Shown piece after piece: positions 9,301 to 18,505 of a DNA stretch of 64,000 nt (its first letter is position 1; the number at the start of each line of letters is the position of its first letter). The stretch comes from DQWO01 sp964478545. Lineage in GTDB: Bacteria > Desulfobacterota > Anaeroferrophillalia > Anaeroferrophillales > Anaeroferrophillaceae. Location of the stretch: the NCBI GenBank assembly GCA_964478545.1, contig CAYZIS010000010.1:18289-82288 (forward strand), written 5' to 3'. The position numbers were made by a program, and so were the translations under genes. The notes below the pieces were generated by a model. It made no database searches. It was not told the DNA's origin and was given only the letters and a program-made list of their open reading frames with translations.

Positions 9301-9921
9301 TCAGGGTTGATTAACAGTTAAGCCACTTTTGAGGATTGTCAGGACATCAGAAGCATTTTTACTGAGGGAATATTTCCGGGAACTGAATACCCAGCAGCTG
9401 ACAATTTCATCCATGCAGCCGAAAATCACTTCCCGAGTCACCTTCGTTTTAATCTGAGGATTGAAAGTTCCCTGCTGTTTTCCTTCATCAATCAGCGTTT
9501 CAATAAGTTGATAATATTGTTTGAGTGGTTCAGCAATACCAGAACGAATAGAAGCATCAGACTGACGAAGTTGAATTTGTATAAAGTTGGCAAGGGATGG
9601 ATTTTTCTCCAGGTGATTGAAATGGAAATTTACCAAAACTGACAACTTTTCAAGTGCACTCGTATGGAGTTGCAATAAAACCTTCAACTGGGTGATAAAC
9701 TCATTCATTTTTTCACGGAAGACAGAAACCAGCACATCTTCCTTATTAGCAAAATACAGGTATATGGTTCCATCAGCAATCCCTGCTTGACGGGCGATCT
9801 TAGCCACCTGACAATTATGGTAACCATATTCAGCAAAGACCTCCAAGGCCGCGTCAATAATAGCCATATATTTTTCCCGTTTTCGAGGTTCCAGGGGCAC
9901 TTTACTATTCATACAAGGCAT
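9301..9921 (-). CDS. TetR-family regulator, FadR-like
   Basis: About 206 residues, with an N-terminal TetR helix-turn-helix (residues 15-65: IIDAALEVFAEYGYHNCQV, IARQAGIADGTIYLYFANKED) followed by an all-helical ligand domain. The gene overlaps the end of the acyl-CoA ligase gene and stands next to fadEBA, the same setting as Bacillus FadR (YsiA), which represses beta-oxidation genes and is released by long-chain acyl-CoA. The ligand is inferred, not seen. Two starts are possible, ATG at 9921 or at 9912 (MNSKVPLEP); neither has a strong ribosome site, consistent with translational coupling to the upstream gene. Confidence 0.85.
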   Translation of the reverse strand: MPCMNSKVPLEPRKREKYMAIIDAALEVFAEYGYHNCQVAKIARQAGIADGTIYLYFANKEDVLVSVFREKMNEFITQLKVLLQLHTSALEKLSVLVNFHFNHLEKNPSLANFIQIQLRQSDASIRSGIAEPLKQYYQLIETLIDEGKQQGTFNPQIKTKVTREVIFGCMDEIVSCWVFSSRKYSLSKNASDVLTILKSGLTVNQP

Positions 9922-11701
9922 CCAGTTGCTGCTGATATTTAGCCGTCACAATTTTACGCCGCAACTTCATGGTCGGAGTTATCTCTTCCTTATCCATGGA
10001 GAAGTCACCGTCTAGAAGAATAAATTTCTTCACTTGTTCACAATTAGGGATCTCATTTTCTTCTTGCACCTTTTCAAACCGCTGCTCAAAGAGTCTGATA
10101 ATCTCGGGATCTTCGAGCAAACCCCTGATATCGGTATAGAGGATATCATAGTTCAGGGCATATTCCTCAAGCCTTTCAAAATCAGACACCACCAAAGCCG
10201 ACACAAACCGCTGTTTATCACCATAGAGCATAACTTCACTGATATAGTCATCCATCTTCAGTAAATTTTCCAGGAGCTGTGGCGCAATATTCTTACCGCC
10301 TGTAGTGACAATCAGGTCTTTTTTCCGGTCGGTAATGCTTAAGTATCCCTCGTTATCCAGATTGCCTATGTCACCGGTACAAAACCATCCATCCACAAAC
10401 GCATCCCTGGTTGCTTCGGGATTTTTATAATACCCTTGGGTTATATTGGGTCCTTTGGCCAGGATTTCACCATCATCAGCAATTTTCACCTGGACACCAG
10501 GAATCACCTTACCTACAGTGCCAAACTTGAGTTCTTCCGGTGTATTCACCGCCAGAACCGGCGAGGTCTCAGTCAGACCATACCCTTCCAAGATATAATA
10601 ACCGGTAGCGTAAAAAAACTCGGCTATCTCCTTTGGCAAGGGCGCTCCACCTGAAACAAAAAACCTCAAACGCCCACCTAATTTTTCCCCCATTTTACTG
10701 AACACCAATTTTTTAGCCAAGCCATATTGCCAAGCCAAAAAAGCGGAGGGTTCTTTTTTTTCTTCTTTACAGGCAGCAATTTTATCCGCAATCCCAAAGG
10801 CCCAGAACATCAGGCGTTTTTTCAGTCCGCTACTATGCAGAGCAGCATCATAGATTTTGGCATAGATCTTTTCAAAAAGGCGAGGAACACTGACCACGAT
10901 GGTTGGCCCTACTTCTTCCATATTCTGCGGCACCGTATCAATGGCTTCGGCATAAGCAATGCTTGCACCGGCCATAACCATCAAATAATAACCCGCCTGC
11001 CGTTCAAACACATGACTCAAAGGCAGATGGGAGAGGGCAATATCATCATGGGTAACACTAACCCGGGTAAGAGCAGCCTCACAATTACTGTAGAAATTAT
11101 GATGCGTAAGCATGACTCCTTTGGGATCACCGGTTGTCCCGGAGGTATAGATAATGGTCGCCAGATCATCGGGTTTTATATTAGTCTTAAGTTCATCCAA
11201 CTTACCCGGGTTTTGCTGTAACCACGATTTCCCTTCCGCTTCCAGAAATGAGAGGGTAATAACGTTATCATCCGCCAGCAAAGCATCATCAACACCATGA
11301 TCAATTACAACAATGGTTTTCAGCAGGGGACAAGATTTTTTCGCTTCCAGGACTTTGCACAGTTGCTCTTCAGTGGAAACAAAAATAGCTGCTGCTTCAG
11401 AATCATTAACAATATAGACAACCTGGGATGGCCTATTGGTGGGATAAATAGGGACATCCGCACCACCAGTATTAAGAATGGCAAGATCGATAAAAGCCCA
11501 TTCAGAGCGATTCTCCGACAGCAGGGCCACCTTATCTCCCGGCTGTAAACCACGAGACAATAGCCCGGCAGCAATATGACGAACTTCTTCAGCCCATTCA
11601 TTCCAGCTTACATCGACATAGGCCCCACTCCGCTTGACCATCATTGCCCGATCATTGCCGTAGCGATCAACCTGGTCAAAAAACATCTGAACAAGATTCA
11701 T
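9905..11701 (-). CDS. Long-chain acyl-CoA synthetase (AMP-forming)
   Basis: Activates free fatty acids to acyl-CoA through an acyl-adenylate, feeding fadEBA. It belongs to the ANL superfamily: the P-loop YTSGTTGDPKGVMLTHHN lies near residue 185, the YGLTETSP adenylate motif near 385, GWFCTGDIG near 440 and the DRKKDLIVTTGGKN hinge near 460. Its roughly 598 residues match the long-chain/FAA1-like branch. I chose the ATG at 11701 (MNLVQMFFDQVDRYG) because AAGGG sits 8 bases upstream. The alternative ATG at 11737 lies inside the palindromic operator at 11723-11740. Confidence 0.9.
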   Translation of the reverse strand: MNLVQMFFDQVDRYGNDRAMMVKRSGAYVDVSWNEWAEEVRHIAAGLLSRGLQPGDKVALLSENRSEWAFIDLAILNTGGADVPIYPTNRPSQVVYIVNDSEAAAIFVSTEEQLCKVLEAKKSCPLLKTIVVIDHGVDDALLADDNVITLSFLEAEGKSWLQQNPGKLDELKTNIKPDDLATIIYTSGTTGDPKGVMLTHHNFYSNCEAALTRVSVTHDDIALSHLPLSHVFERQAGYYLMVMAGASIAYAEAIDTVPQNMEEVGPTIVVSVPRLFEKIYAKIYDAALHSSGLKKRLMFWAFGIADKIAACKEEKKEPSAFLAWQYGLAKKLVFSKMGEKLGGRLRFFVSGGAPLPKEIAEFFYATGYYILEGYGLTETSPVLAVNTPEELKFGTVGKVIPGVQVKIADDGEILAKGPNITQGYYKNPEATRDAFVDGWFCTGDIGNLDNEGYLSITDRKKDLIVTTGGKNIAPQLLENLLKMDDYISEVMLYGDKQRFVSALVVSDFERLEEYALNYDILYTDIRGLLEDPEIIRLFEQRFEKVQEENEIPNCEQVKKFILLDGDFSMDKEEITPTMKLRRKIVTAKYQQQLDALYE

Positions 11702-11722
11702 TTCCTCATCCCTTTTAATAAA

Positions 11723-11740
11723 TGAATGAGCACTCATTTT
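11723..11740. promoter_or_regulatory. FadR-like operator upstream of the acyl-CoA ligase gene
   Basis: TGAATGAGCACTCATTTT is a near-perfect 7-4-7 palindrome that agrees with the known Bacillus FadR consensus TGAATGAMTANTCATTCA at most positions. It lies 22 bases upstream of the ligase start. Because the TetR gene is the second gene of this unit, the site implies autoregulation. Confidence 0.6.
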
Positions 11741-11816
11741 TTTATTAGCGATAAATCATTTTGATTTGCTTGTCAAGAAAAAAAATCAACAAGGGATAGA
11801 CAAAAAGATAGGACAG

Positions 11817-12806
11817 TTAAACAGAAGAAAAATATTCACAGGCTTTTGGTGTTGCTACCCGTCCCCGGGGGGTACGCGCCAGAAAGCCAAGCTGCAGGAG
11901 GTAAGGTTCACAAACATCTTCCAGGGTATCTGACTCTTCCTGGAGCACCGCCGCAAGCGTTTCAATTCCAACTGGGCCACCATTAAATTTGCGAATTATC
12001 GCCAGCATATACTGACGATCAAGAGGGTCAAACCCATAGGTATCAATTTCCATCTGTTCCAAAGCATGGCGAGATACTTCTGGCGTAATCATCCTCTGCC
12101 CATGAATCTGGGCAAAATCCCTGATCCGTTTCAGCAATCGATTAGCCACCCGAGGTGTACCTCTGGAACAACTGGCTATCTCTGCTGCCCCCTGATCATT
12201 GATATCAAGTTTTAGGATGCCAGCTGATCTTTTTATAATCTGGCTCAGGTCATCGAGGTTATAAAATTCCAGGCGAAAAGTAATCCCAAATCGACCACGC
12301 AATGGCGAACTCAACAAGCCTGATCTGGTGGTTGCCCCAATAAGGGTAAAAGGCGGTAAATCCAAGCGAATGGAACGTGCGGTTGGCCCCTGGCCGATAA
12401 TAATATCCAGCTTAAAATCTTCCAGGGCCGGATAGAGTATTTCCTCGACAGCACGATTTAAACGGTGAATTTCGTCAATAAACAGGACATCCCGATCCTT
12501 CAGATTGGTGAGGATAGCAGCAAGATCTCCAGGACGTTCAATTGCCGGACCCGAGGTCGAGCGAACCTGGACGCCCATTTCCCGAGCGACGATATTTGAC
12601 AGAGTGGTCTTTCCCAACCCTGGCGGTCCGGAAAAGAGAACGTGATCCAAAGGCTCACAACGTTCACAGGCAGCAGCAATAAAAACATTGAGATTATCTT
12701 TGATGCGTGACTGGCCGATATACTCTATCAACCTGCTTGGACGCAGGTAAACTTCTTCTGGCAAATCGCTTGTCAATGGCTGCTGGCCAACCAGTCTATC
12801 ATCCAT
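11817..12806 (-). CDS. ruvB: Holliday junction branch-migration ATPase RuvB
   Basis: Hexameric AAA+ motor that drives branch migration with RuvA. Numbering from ATG 12806 gives 329 residues, the normal length. Walker A GPPGLGKT lies at 60-67, Walker B FIDEIHRL at about 109-116, sensor 1 in GATTRSG, the arginine-finger segment SPLRGRFG, and a C-terminal winged-helix domain. The start overlaps the ruvA stop by 8 bases, showing coupling. A longer upstream frame is rejected as it lies inside ruvA and lacks RuvB sequence. Confidence 0.96.
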   Translation of the reverse strand: MDDRLVGQQPLTSDLPEEVYLRPSRLIEYIGQSRIKDNLNVFIAAACERCEPLDHVLFSGPPGLGKTTLSNIVAREMGVQVRSTSGPAIERPGDLAAILTNLKDRDVLFIDEIHRLNRAVEEILYPALEDFKLDIIIGQGPTARSIRLDLPPFTLIGATTRSGLLSSPLRGRFGITFRLEFYNLDDLSQIIKRSAGILKLDINDQGAAEIASCSRGTPRVANRLLKRIRDFAQIHGQRMITPEVSRHALEQMEIDTYGFDPLDRQYMLAIIRKFNGGPVGIETLAAVLQEESDTLEDVCEPYLLQLGFLARTPRGRVATPKACEYFSSV

Positions 12807-13407
12807 TAGACAACCCTTTGAGGATTTTCTTGAGTAAATCTTCCACTCGTCCTTCAGAATTTTCATGAAGAACTTTATCAACTATTCCTAAGCAGTCCGC
12901 CGGTTTATATCCAAGAGTTTCCATCGCGGCCAATAATTCGTTTCGCTTTGTAGGGGCAGCATATATGGATGATATTCCCTGTTGACTCCAAGAACCAGAT
13001 TGACTCTTCTTCAGCTCTTCACCCAGTTCAAGGGCCAGGCGCTGGGATAATTTTTTCCCCAGACCTGGTATTTTTACCAACAAAGCTACATCCTGATTCA
13101 TCAGCAATTGTTCAAGCTGAGCAATTTCAACTTTGGAAATAATATTAAGCGCCAGTTTGGGGCCCACACCGGAAACGGATAATAAACGTAAAAACATCCG
13201 TTGTTCTTCACAGCTATAAAATCCATACAGTATCAGGTGCTCATCCCGAATACGGGTGGTCACCCACAAAGTAGTCTGTTGTTCCAGTTCCGGAAGCTGA
13301 CGGTATGTCCCCCCAGGAATAAGCAGACGATAACCAACCCCCGAAGCATCAACAATAACCTGATCAGGAGATTTTTGAATCAGCACACCGGATATGCGGG
13401 CAATCAT
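12799..13407 (-). CDS. ruvA: Holliday junction-binding protein RuvA
   Basis: Tetrameric junction-binding partner of RuvB, 202 residues. It begins MIARISGVLI, with the OB-fold first, then two helix-hairpin-helix motifs (LLSVSGVGPKLALNI near 72 and LVKIPGLGKKLSQRL near 107), an acidic-poor linker, and the C-terminal domain III that contacts RuvB. The start at 13407 has AAGGTGA upstream and overlaps the ruvC stop in an ATGA junction. Confidence 0.95.
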   Translation of the reverse strand: MIARISGVLIQKSPDQVIVDASGVGYRLLIPGGTYRQLPELEQQTTLWVTTRIRDEHLILYGFYSCEEQRMFLRLLSVSGVGPKLALNIISKVEIAQLEQLLMNQDVALLVKIPGLGKKLSQRLALELGEELKKSQSGSWSQQGISSIYAAPTKRNELLAAMETLGYKPADCLGIVDKVLHENSEGRVEDLLKKILKGLSNG

Positions 13408-13901
13408 GATTTCACCTTTGCTTCCCAACTGAGCAATTGCTGGTGATGATGGTGGCAAATAGCCACAGCCAGAGCATCGGCAGCATGTTCTCCGGTAATC
13501 AGCCGCTGATTCAAAATAACTGAAACCATCTGCTGAACCTGTTCTTTCGTGGCTTTTCCATAACCAACCACGGCCTGCTTTACCACTGTCGGTGGGTATT
13601 CAGCAATGTCCAGACCACAATTTGCCATTGCAACCATGGCCGCACCACGAGCCTGTCCCAAAACGATCATACTCTTTACATTGGGACCATAGAAAATACC
13701 TTCAACTGCAGCCAAGTCCGGGTGATACTCATCCACTATTTCCATAGTAGCAGAATAGAGGCGGGATAGTTTTTGTGAGGTGGTTTTTTTTGGAGAAAGA
13801 GAAACCTGTGAGTGATGCACATGCAACAGATCACTGCCATCACTTCTTACCAGGCCGAAACCGGTTGAGGCGCTGCCGGGATCAATTCCTAATATTAACA
13901 T
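13404..13901 (-). CDS. ruvC: Holliday junction resolvase RuvC
   Basis: RNase H-fold endonuclease that resolves junctions. At 165 residues it is full length. Catalytic acidic residues are visible: Asp7 in GIDPGSASTG, the Glu of AVEGIFYG, and the pair in HAADALAVAICHHH. It forms a coupled ruvCAB unit. yebC, which usually precedes ruvC directly, is here separated from it by a MITE-like element. Confidence 0.95.
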   Translation of the reverse strand: MLILGIDPGSASTGFGLVRSDGSDLLHVHHSQVSLSPKKTTSQKLSRLYSATMEIVDEYHPDLAAVEGIFYGPNVKSMIVLGQARGAAMVAMANCGLDIAEYPPTVVKQAVVGYGKATKEQVQQMVSVILNQRLITGEHAADALAVAICHHHHQQLLSWEAKVKS

Positions 13902-13930
13902 TTGTCATTCATAGCAGCTAAGCTAAAATA

Positions 13931-14145
13931 CTCAACTTTCTGACTTGCATTGCCAGGGATACATTACAGGATGTTAGGGCTTGGCTCATAGTGGTTTTGG
14001 CCGCCGGACGAATCACCTGGATGGTGATTCGCGGCGGACGCCTTGGAAGCCGGCCATGGACGGCCGGCGAGAATGAGCAAGAGCCATGCCGGAACATCCA
14101 TGAAAATTTCTTTCAGCTGTTTTTAGAACAACTCAGAAAGTTGAG
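13931..14145. mobile_element. MITE-like element, copy 1 (215 bp), with 7-bp target duplication
   Basis: Terminal inverted repeats CTCAACTTTCTGACTTG (left) and CAACTCAGAAAGTTGAG (right) bound a non-coding segment. The flanks are direct repeats TAAAATA at 13924-13930 and 14146-14152, a clear target-site duplication. The interior contains nested GC-rich palindromes (GAATCACC...GGTGATTC and GCCGGCC-ATGGA-CGGCCGGC). The first 60 and last 30 bases recur at 24037-24146. It carries no transposase, so it must have moved in trans. Confidence 0.8.
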
Positions 14146-14154
14146 TAAAATACT

Positions 14155-14910
14155 TCATCCCTGCAACTGTTCCAACAATTCCATATCGATATCAAAGTTA
14201 GCGTACACATTCTGGACATCATCAGAATCTTCTAGTTTTTCCATCAACCGCAACATCTGTTCTGCGGCTTTCCCTTCAAGTTTGATGGTATTCTGAGGAA
14301 TTTTTGTAACCTCCGCAGACACATAAGCCCAACCTTTTTCATCAAAAGCCTGTTTGACCACTTCAAAATTTTCCGGAGTAGTAAGTACTTCAAAAGTACC
14401 ATCTTCCGTTATTTCTTCCACATCATCGGCGCCGGATTCCAACGCCAAGTCAAAAAGCTCTTCTTCATCAATGCCTTCTTTTTCAAAAACAATCAGGCCT
14501 TTAGTATCAAACATCCAGCCGACACAGCCATTTTCTCCGAGATTCCCGTTGCCTTTATTGAAAATATGCCTGATATCGGCCGCTGTGCGATTGCGGTTAT
14601 CAGTCAGGATATCAACCATTACCGCTACCCCACCCGGCCCATAACCTTCATACACCAATTCCTCATAAGAAACACCTTCAAGCTCACCCGTACCCCGTTT
14701 GATAGAACGTTCAATGTTGTCTTTGGGCATATTGACCGCTTTAGCTGCCGCAATCGCCGTACGCAAGCGAGGATTCATATCGACATCGCCACCACCATCG
14801 CGGGCAGCTACCGTAATTTCTTTGATCAGCTTGGTAAATATTTTCCCGCGTTTGGCGTCTACTGCCCCTTTACGATGTTTAATAGAACTCCACTTATTAT
14901 GACCTGACAT
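14155..14910 (-). CDS. YebC/PmpR family protein (TACO1 type)
   Basis: A 251-residue member of the YebC family beginning MSGHNKWSSIKHRKG, the diagnostic N-terminus. Members act as DNA-binding regulators or, in newer work on the family, as translation factors that help ribosomes through difficult peptides. The protein ends MELLEQLQG nine bases from the MITE-like element, which therefore landed just past the stop. Its normal partner ruvC follows on the other side. Confidence 0.92.
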   Translation of the reverse strand: MSGHNKWSSIKHRKGAVDAKRGKIFTKLIKEITVAARDGGGDVDMNPRLRTAIAAAKAVNMPKDNIERSIKRGTGELEGVSYEELVYEGYGPGGVAVMVDILTDNRNRTAADIRHIFNKGNGNLGENGCVGWMFDTKGLIVFEKEGIDEEELFDLALESGADDVEEITEDGTFEVLTTPENFEVVKQAFDEKGWAYVSAEVTKIPQNTIKLEGKAAEQMLRLMEKLEDSDDVQNVYANFDIDMELLEQLQG

Positions 14911-15033
14911 CTTTCCACCTTGAAAAATCTGAAAATAATTTGAATAATACTAAACTCCAGAAAAAGGCGATTATCTTGAGACCAACCACCACACCGAATA
15001 TGTAGCGCACAGATCAGCTATCTGTCAAGACTG

Positions 15034-15068
15034 AAAAAAAGGGCCGGCATAATGCCGACCCTTTTTTT
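15034..15068 (-). terminator. Terminator of the pyrophosphatase gene
   Basis: The stem GGGTCGGCAT / ATGCCGGCCC is flanked by seven T residues on the reverse strand and seven A residues on the other side, so it could work in both directions. It lies 20 bases beyond the hppA stop. Confidence 0.85.
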
Positions 15069-15087
15069 CACCTATAAATGTAACAGA

Positions 15088-17082
15088 TTACATAACTACC
15101 AGCAAAGGTGCAATAACCAAAGAAACAATGGACATCAGTTTGATCAATATGTTCATTGCAGGACCAGAGGTATCCTTGAAAGGATCACCAACGGTATCAC
15201 CAGTAACCGCCGCCTTATGAGCATCGGAACCTTTACCGCCAAAGTTACCAGACTCAATGTATTTTTTGGCGTTATCCCAGGCACCACCGGCATTAGACAT
15301 AAAGAGAGCCATGAAAACACCGGTCAAGGTTGCACCAGCAAGCATGCCACCCAAAGCCTCCGGACCAAGAAGGAATCCCACTACGATCGGGGTAATAACC
15401 GCTGTCAACCCGGGGATTATCATCTCTTTCAAGGAAGCTGCCGTACTGATATCAACACATTTACTATATTCCGGTTTGCCGGTCCCTTCCATGATTCCGG
15501 GAATTTCACGAAACTGCCGCCGCACTTCCTCAACCATGGCAAAAGCTGCTTTACCCACGGAAGACATGGTCATGGCACCAACCAGGAAAGGAACAATACC
15601 ACCAATAAACATCCCGATAACCACCATCGGGTTGGTCAGGTTGATGACTTTCAGTCCAACCGCTGAACTGTAAGCGGCAAAGAGAGCCAAGGCAGTCAGG
15701 GCGGCAGAACCAATAGCAAATCCTTTGCCAATCGCCGCGGTGGTATTACCCAAAGCATCCAATCCATCAGTAATTTTCCGGGTTTCTTCACCCAAACCAG
15801 CCATTTCAGAGATTCCACCAGCATTATCAGCAATGGGGCCATAGGCATCAACAGACATGGTTACGCCAACCGTTGACAACATACCGACTGCGGCGATCCC
15901 GATCCCATAAAGGCCAATCAGTTTATAACTACCAAAGATCGCAGCACATATGAGCAGAACCGGAATAGCACAACTTTCCATCCCCACAGCCAACCCGGTA
16001 ATAATATTGGTACCTGGACCGGTTAGACTGGCTTCGGCAATTTTCCTGATGGGTGCGGCAGAGGTATAATATTCAGTTACCAAACCAATCAAAATACCGC
16101 ACAAGCAACCAAACAGTACCGCCCAGAAAGCCCCGATTGGCAATCCTAATAATTTACAAACATAATAAGAACTGACCAACATGGCCGCAGCACCAATGAA
16201 GGTACAATAACGCAAGGCATCAGCAGGACTATATTTTTCCAGGATTTTCATGGACACAATTCCCAGGATAGAACTGACAATACCAATCATGACCACCAGC
16301 AGCGGAAAGGACATAAACTGGAGGCGCAGGCCGGAGAACAAAGGACCGGAAGCTGTGGCAGCGATGGCAATGGTCGCAATAATCGAACCAACATAAGATT
16401 CAAAAATATCAGCACCCATACCGGCTATATCACCAACATTGTCACCAACATTGTCAGCAATGGTTGCCGGATTACGGGGATCATCCTCAGGAATCCCGGC
16501 TTCAACTTTACCAACCAGGTCAGCTCCAACATCGGCAGCCTTGGTATAAATTCCACCACCGACCCTGGCAAACAGGGCAATGGAACTGGCACCCATGGCA
16601 AAACCATTAATATATTTAGCGGATTCAGGATCACCACCAAACAGGTAAAAAAGAATACCCACACCAATAAGTCCCAGGGCGGCAACACTCATACCCATAA
16701 CCGCGCCGCCGCTGAAGGCCACGCTGAGGGCTTTTGCCTGCCCTGATTGATTGGCAGCAGCGGAAGTCCTGACATTGGCCTTGGTCGCTGCCATCATACC
16801 AAAATAACCTGCCAAAACCGAACAAGTTGCACCACCTAAAAAGGCATAGGCCGTCTGCCGATTAAGAAAGACAAAAAGCAGGGCAAAAACCACCACCACA
16901 AAAATAGCCAGGATTCTATACTCACGCTTCAAGAAAGCCATCGCCCCGTCATGAATAGCATCTGCAAGCTCCCGCATTTTCGCCGTCCCTACTGGCTGCT
17001 TCACAACATACGCGTAGAGCACACCAGCCACCAGGAGACCTATAATTCCCAGAATTGGTGCATAAATCGTCAAATTCTCCAT
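15088..17082 (-). CDS. hppA: Membrane-bound ion-pumping pyrophosphatase
   Basis: Inner-membrane enzyme coupling pyrophosphate hydrolysis to H+ or Na+ export. The 664 residues form about 16 membrane helices. The substrate-binding segments are intact: YTKAADVGADLVGKVEAG and the acidic DNVGDNVGD near residue 210, with a matching acidic stretch near the C-terminus (GDTVGDPFKDTSGP). The GNTTAAIGKG segment has Ala where potassium-independent enzymes have Lys, which points to the potassium-dependent class. Whether it pumps H+ or Na+ cannot be decided by eye. It stands alone, with its own terminator. Confidence 0.93.
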   Translation of the reverse strand: MENLTIYAPILGIIGLLVAGVLYAYVVKQPVGTAKMRELADAIHDGAMAFLKREYRILAIFVVVVFALLFVFLNRQTAYAFLGGATCSVLAGYFGMMAATKANVRTSAAANQSGQAKALSVAFSGGAVMGMSVAALGLIGVGILFYLFGGDPESAKYINGFAMGASSIALFARVGGGIYTKAADVGADLVGKVEAGIPEDDPRNPATIADNVGDNVGDIAGMGADIFESYVGSIIATIAIAATASGPLFSGLRLQFMSFPLLVVMIGIVSSILGIVSMKILEKYSPADALRYCTFIGAAAMLVSSYYVCKLLGLPIGAFWAVLFGCLCGILIGLVTEYYTSAAPIRKIAEASLTGPGTNIITGLAVGMESCAIPVLLICAAIFGSYKLIGLYGIGIAAVGMLSTVGVTMSVDAYGPIADNAGGISEMAGLGEETRKITDGLDALGNTTAAIGKGFAIGSAALTALALFAAYSSAVGLKVINLTNPMVVIGMFIGGIVPFLVGAMTMSSVGKAAFAMVEEVRRQFREIPGIMEGTGKPEYSKCVDISTAASLKEMIIPGLTAVITPIVVGFLLGPEALGGMLAGATLTGVFMALFMSNAGGAWDNAKKYIESGNFGGKGSDAHKAAVTGDTVGDPFKDTSGPAMNILIKLMSIVSLVIAPLLVVM

Positions 17083-17177
17083 CCTTCTTCCTCCTTAGCC
17101 AAATGAGTTAATTAAAATAAAATATCACTTGAGGCAACCACTATGAGTTACCTTTTTGCCTGTTATTTTTGCTGGTT

Positions 17178-17759
17178 CTACGACTTCAGACAATGAAAAA
17201 AATTCATCGCCTGCTCAGGTCCCTCCTGGATTATCATCTGCACGGCTTTTGATGCTTCACTTAACGTCCGCTGCACAGCATCCTGATCTTCAACCGCAAA
17301 CGGGGTCAAAACATAGTCAATCACATCTATTGGCCGTTCTTCAAGTCCTATTCCCATGCGAATACGTAAAAACCCTGTTGTTCCCAGCGATTCAATAACT
17401 GATTGAACCCCTTTATGGCCGCCGGATCCACCACCGGATTTTATTTTCATTCTCCCCAGCGGAATATCTAAATCATCGTGAACGACAATAACTTGCGATG
17501 GTTCTCGCAACTGATAAAACCTCGCCAGGACCGCAACCGCATGACCGCTCAGATTCATATAGGTGAGCGGTTTTGCCAGAACAACCGCATGTGAGCTCAC
17601 CTCACCTACACCAACCTCCGCCTCCAATAACGAACGGTGACGAAAGATAACTCTCATCCCCTGAGCCAGTTTATCAAGTACCAAAAAACCAAAATTATGC
17701 CTGGTATCGCCGTATTCTCTCCCCGGGTTGCCCAAGCCAACAACCAGAAAATCCGCCAT
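17178..17759 (-). CDS. pth: Peptidyl-tRNA hydrolase
   Basis: Recycles peptidyl-tRNA released from stalled ribosomes. At 193 residues it is of normal length. Active-site residues are visible: Asn in GLGNPGREY near residue 10, His in TRHNFGF near 20, KPLTYMNLSG, and Asp in VVHDDLDIPLG near 93. The glycine-rich GGGSGGHKGVQSV motif follows. It lies 23 bases after rplY, the usual rplY-pth pair. Confidence 0.95.
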   Translation of the reverse strand: MADFLVVGLGNPGREYGDTRHNFGFLVLDKLAQGMRVIFRHRSLLEAEVGVGEVSSHAVVLAKPLTYMNLSGHAVAVLARFYQLREPSQVIVVHDDLDIPLGRMKIKSGGGSGGHKGVQSVIESLGTTGFLRIRMGIGLEERPIDVIDYVLTPFAVEDQDAVQRTLSEASKAVQMIIQEGPEQAMNFFHCLKS

Positions 17760-17782
17760 CTTCGTGCGAGAACTGACGATGA

Positions 17783-18418
17783 CTATTCTTCAGCCTCTTC
17801 AGCAACGGCTTCAGTAGCTTCCAGCTCTTCTTCAACTTCTTCAACAGCCTCGACCTCCGCTTTGGGAGCCTGAACGGTAACAATGGTAAAATTTACCGGA
17901 GAAACAAATTCAATCCCGGCAATATCAAGATCATTTACATGAATAGCATCACCAATATCCAAGGCTGAAACATCTATTTTAAGCATTTCAGGAATTTCCC
18001 GGGGCAGGCACCTGATTTCCAGCGAACGTCTTACCGGCTGCAACAGGCCGCCCTTGTCAATACCCACCGCTTTACCTTCAAAACTCAAAGGAACTTCAAC
18101 CTCGATGGGAACTCCGATACGGATACTGTAAAAATCAAGGTGGGAAACACGCTCGGTAACCGGATGATATTGAACATCTTTAACGATAGCCAGTTTTTCT
18201 TCATCCTCGTTATTAGCACCAGATGAAAGAGACACCAACATACTCTGCCCATACTTATGGAAAAAACGATTCAAAACGTGCTCATTAACCGCCAACGGAG
18301 TGGTTTCTACCTCCGCCCCATATAACACTGCGGGAACCAGACCTTCTGTACGCATTTTTTTAACAGCACTTTTACCCAATGCGACTCTGGGCTGGACTTC
18401 TAATTCAGCAATAGCCAT
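17783..18418 (-). CDS. rplY: 50S ribosomal protein L25 (Ctc form)
   Basis: 5S rRNA-binding ribosomal protein of the long, two-domain CTC type: 211 residues with an N-terminal L25 domain (1-95) and a C-terminal beta domain. It ends in a Glu- and Ala-rich acidic tail (about 185-211) common in this family. GGAGG lies 11 bases before the ATG. It is placed between prs and pth. Confidence 0.94.
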   Translation of the reverse strand: MAIAELEVQPRVALGKSAVKKMRTEGLVPAVLYGAEVETTPLAVNEHVLNRFFHKYGQSMLVSLSSGANNEDEEKLAIVKDVQYHPVTERVSHLDFYSIRIGVPIEVEVPLSFEGKAVGIDKGGLLQPVRRSLEIRCLPREIPEMLKIDVSALDIGDAIHVNDLDIAGIEFVSPVNFTIVTVQAPKAEVEAVEEVEEELEATEAVAEEAEE

Positions 18419-18505
18419 GCGACCCTAAACCTCCATAAAATTATAACAGAAACCAACAAAAATCAGTTACCTAAGACTATAAGATTCAGGATCGAACCAT
18501 CGTGA

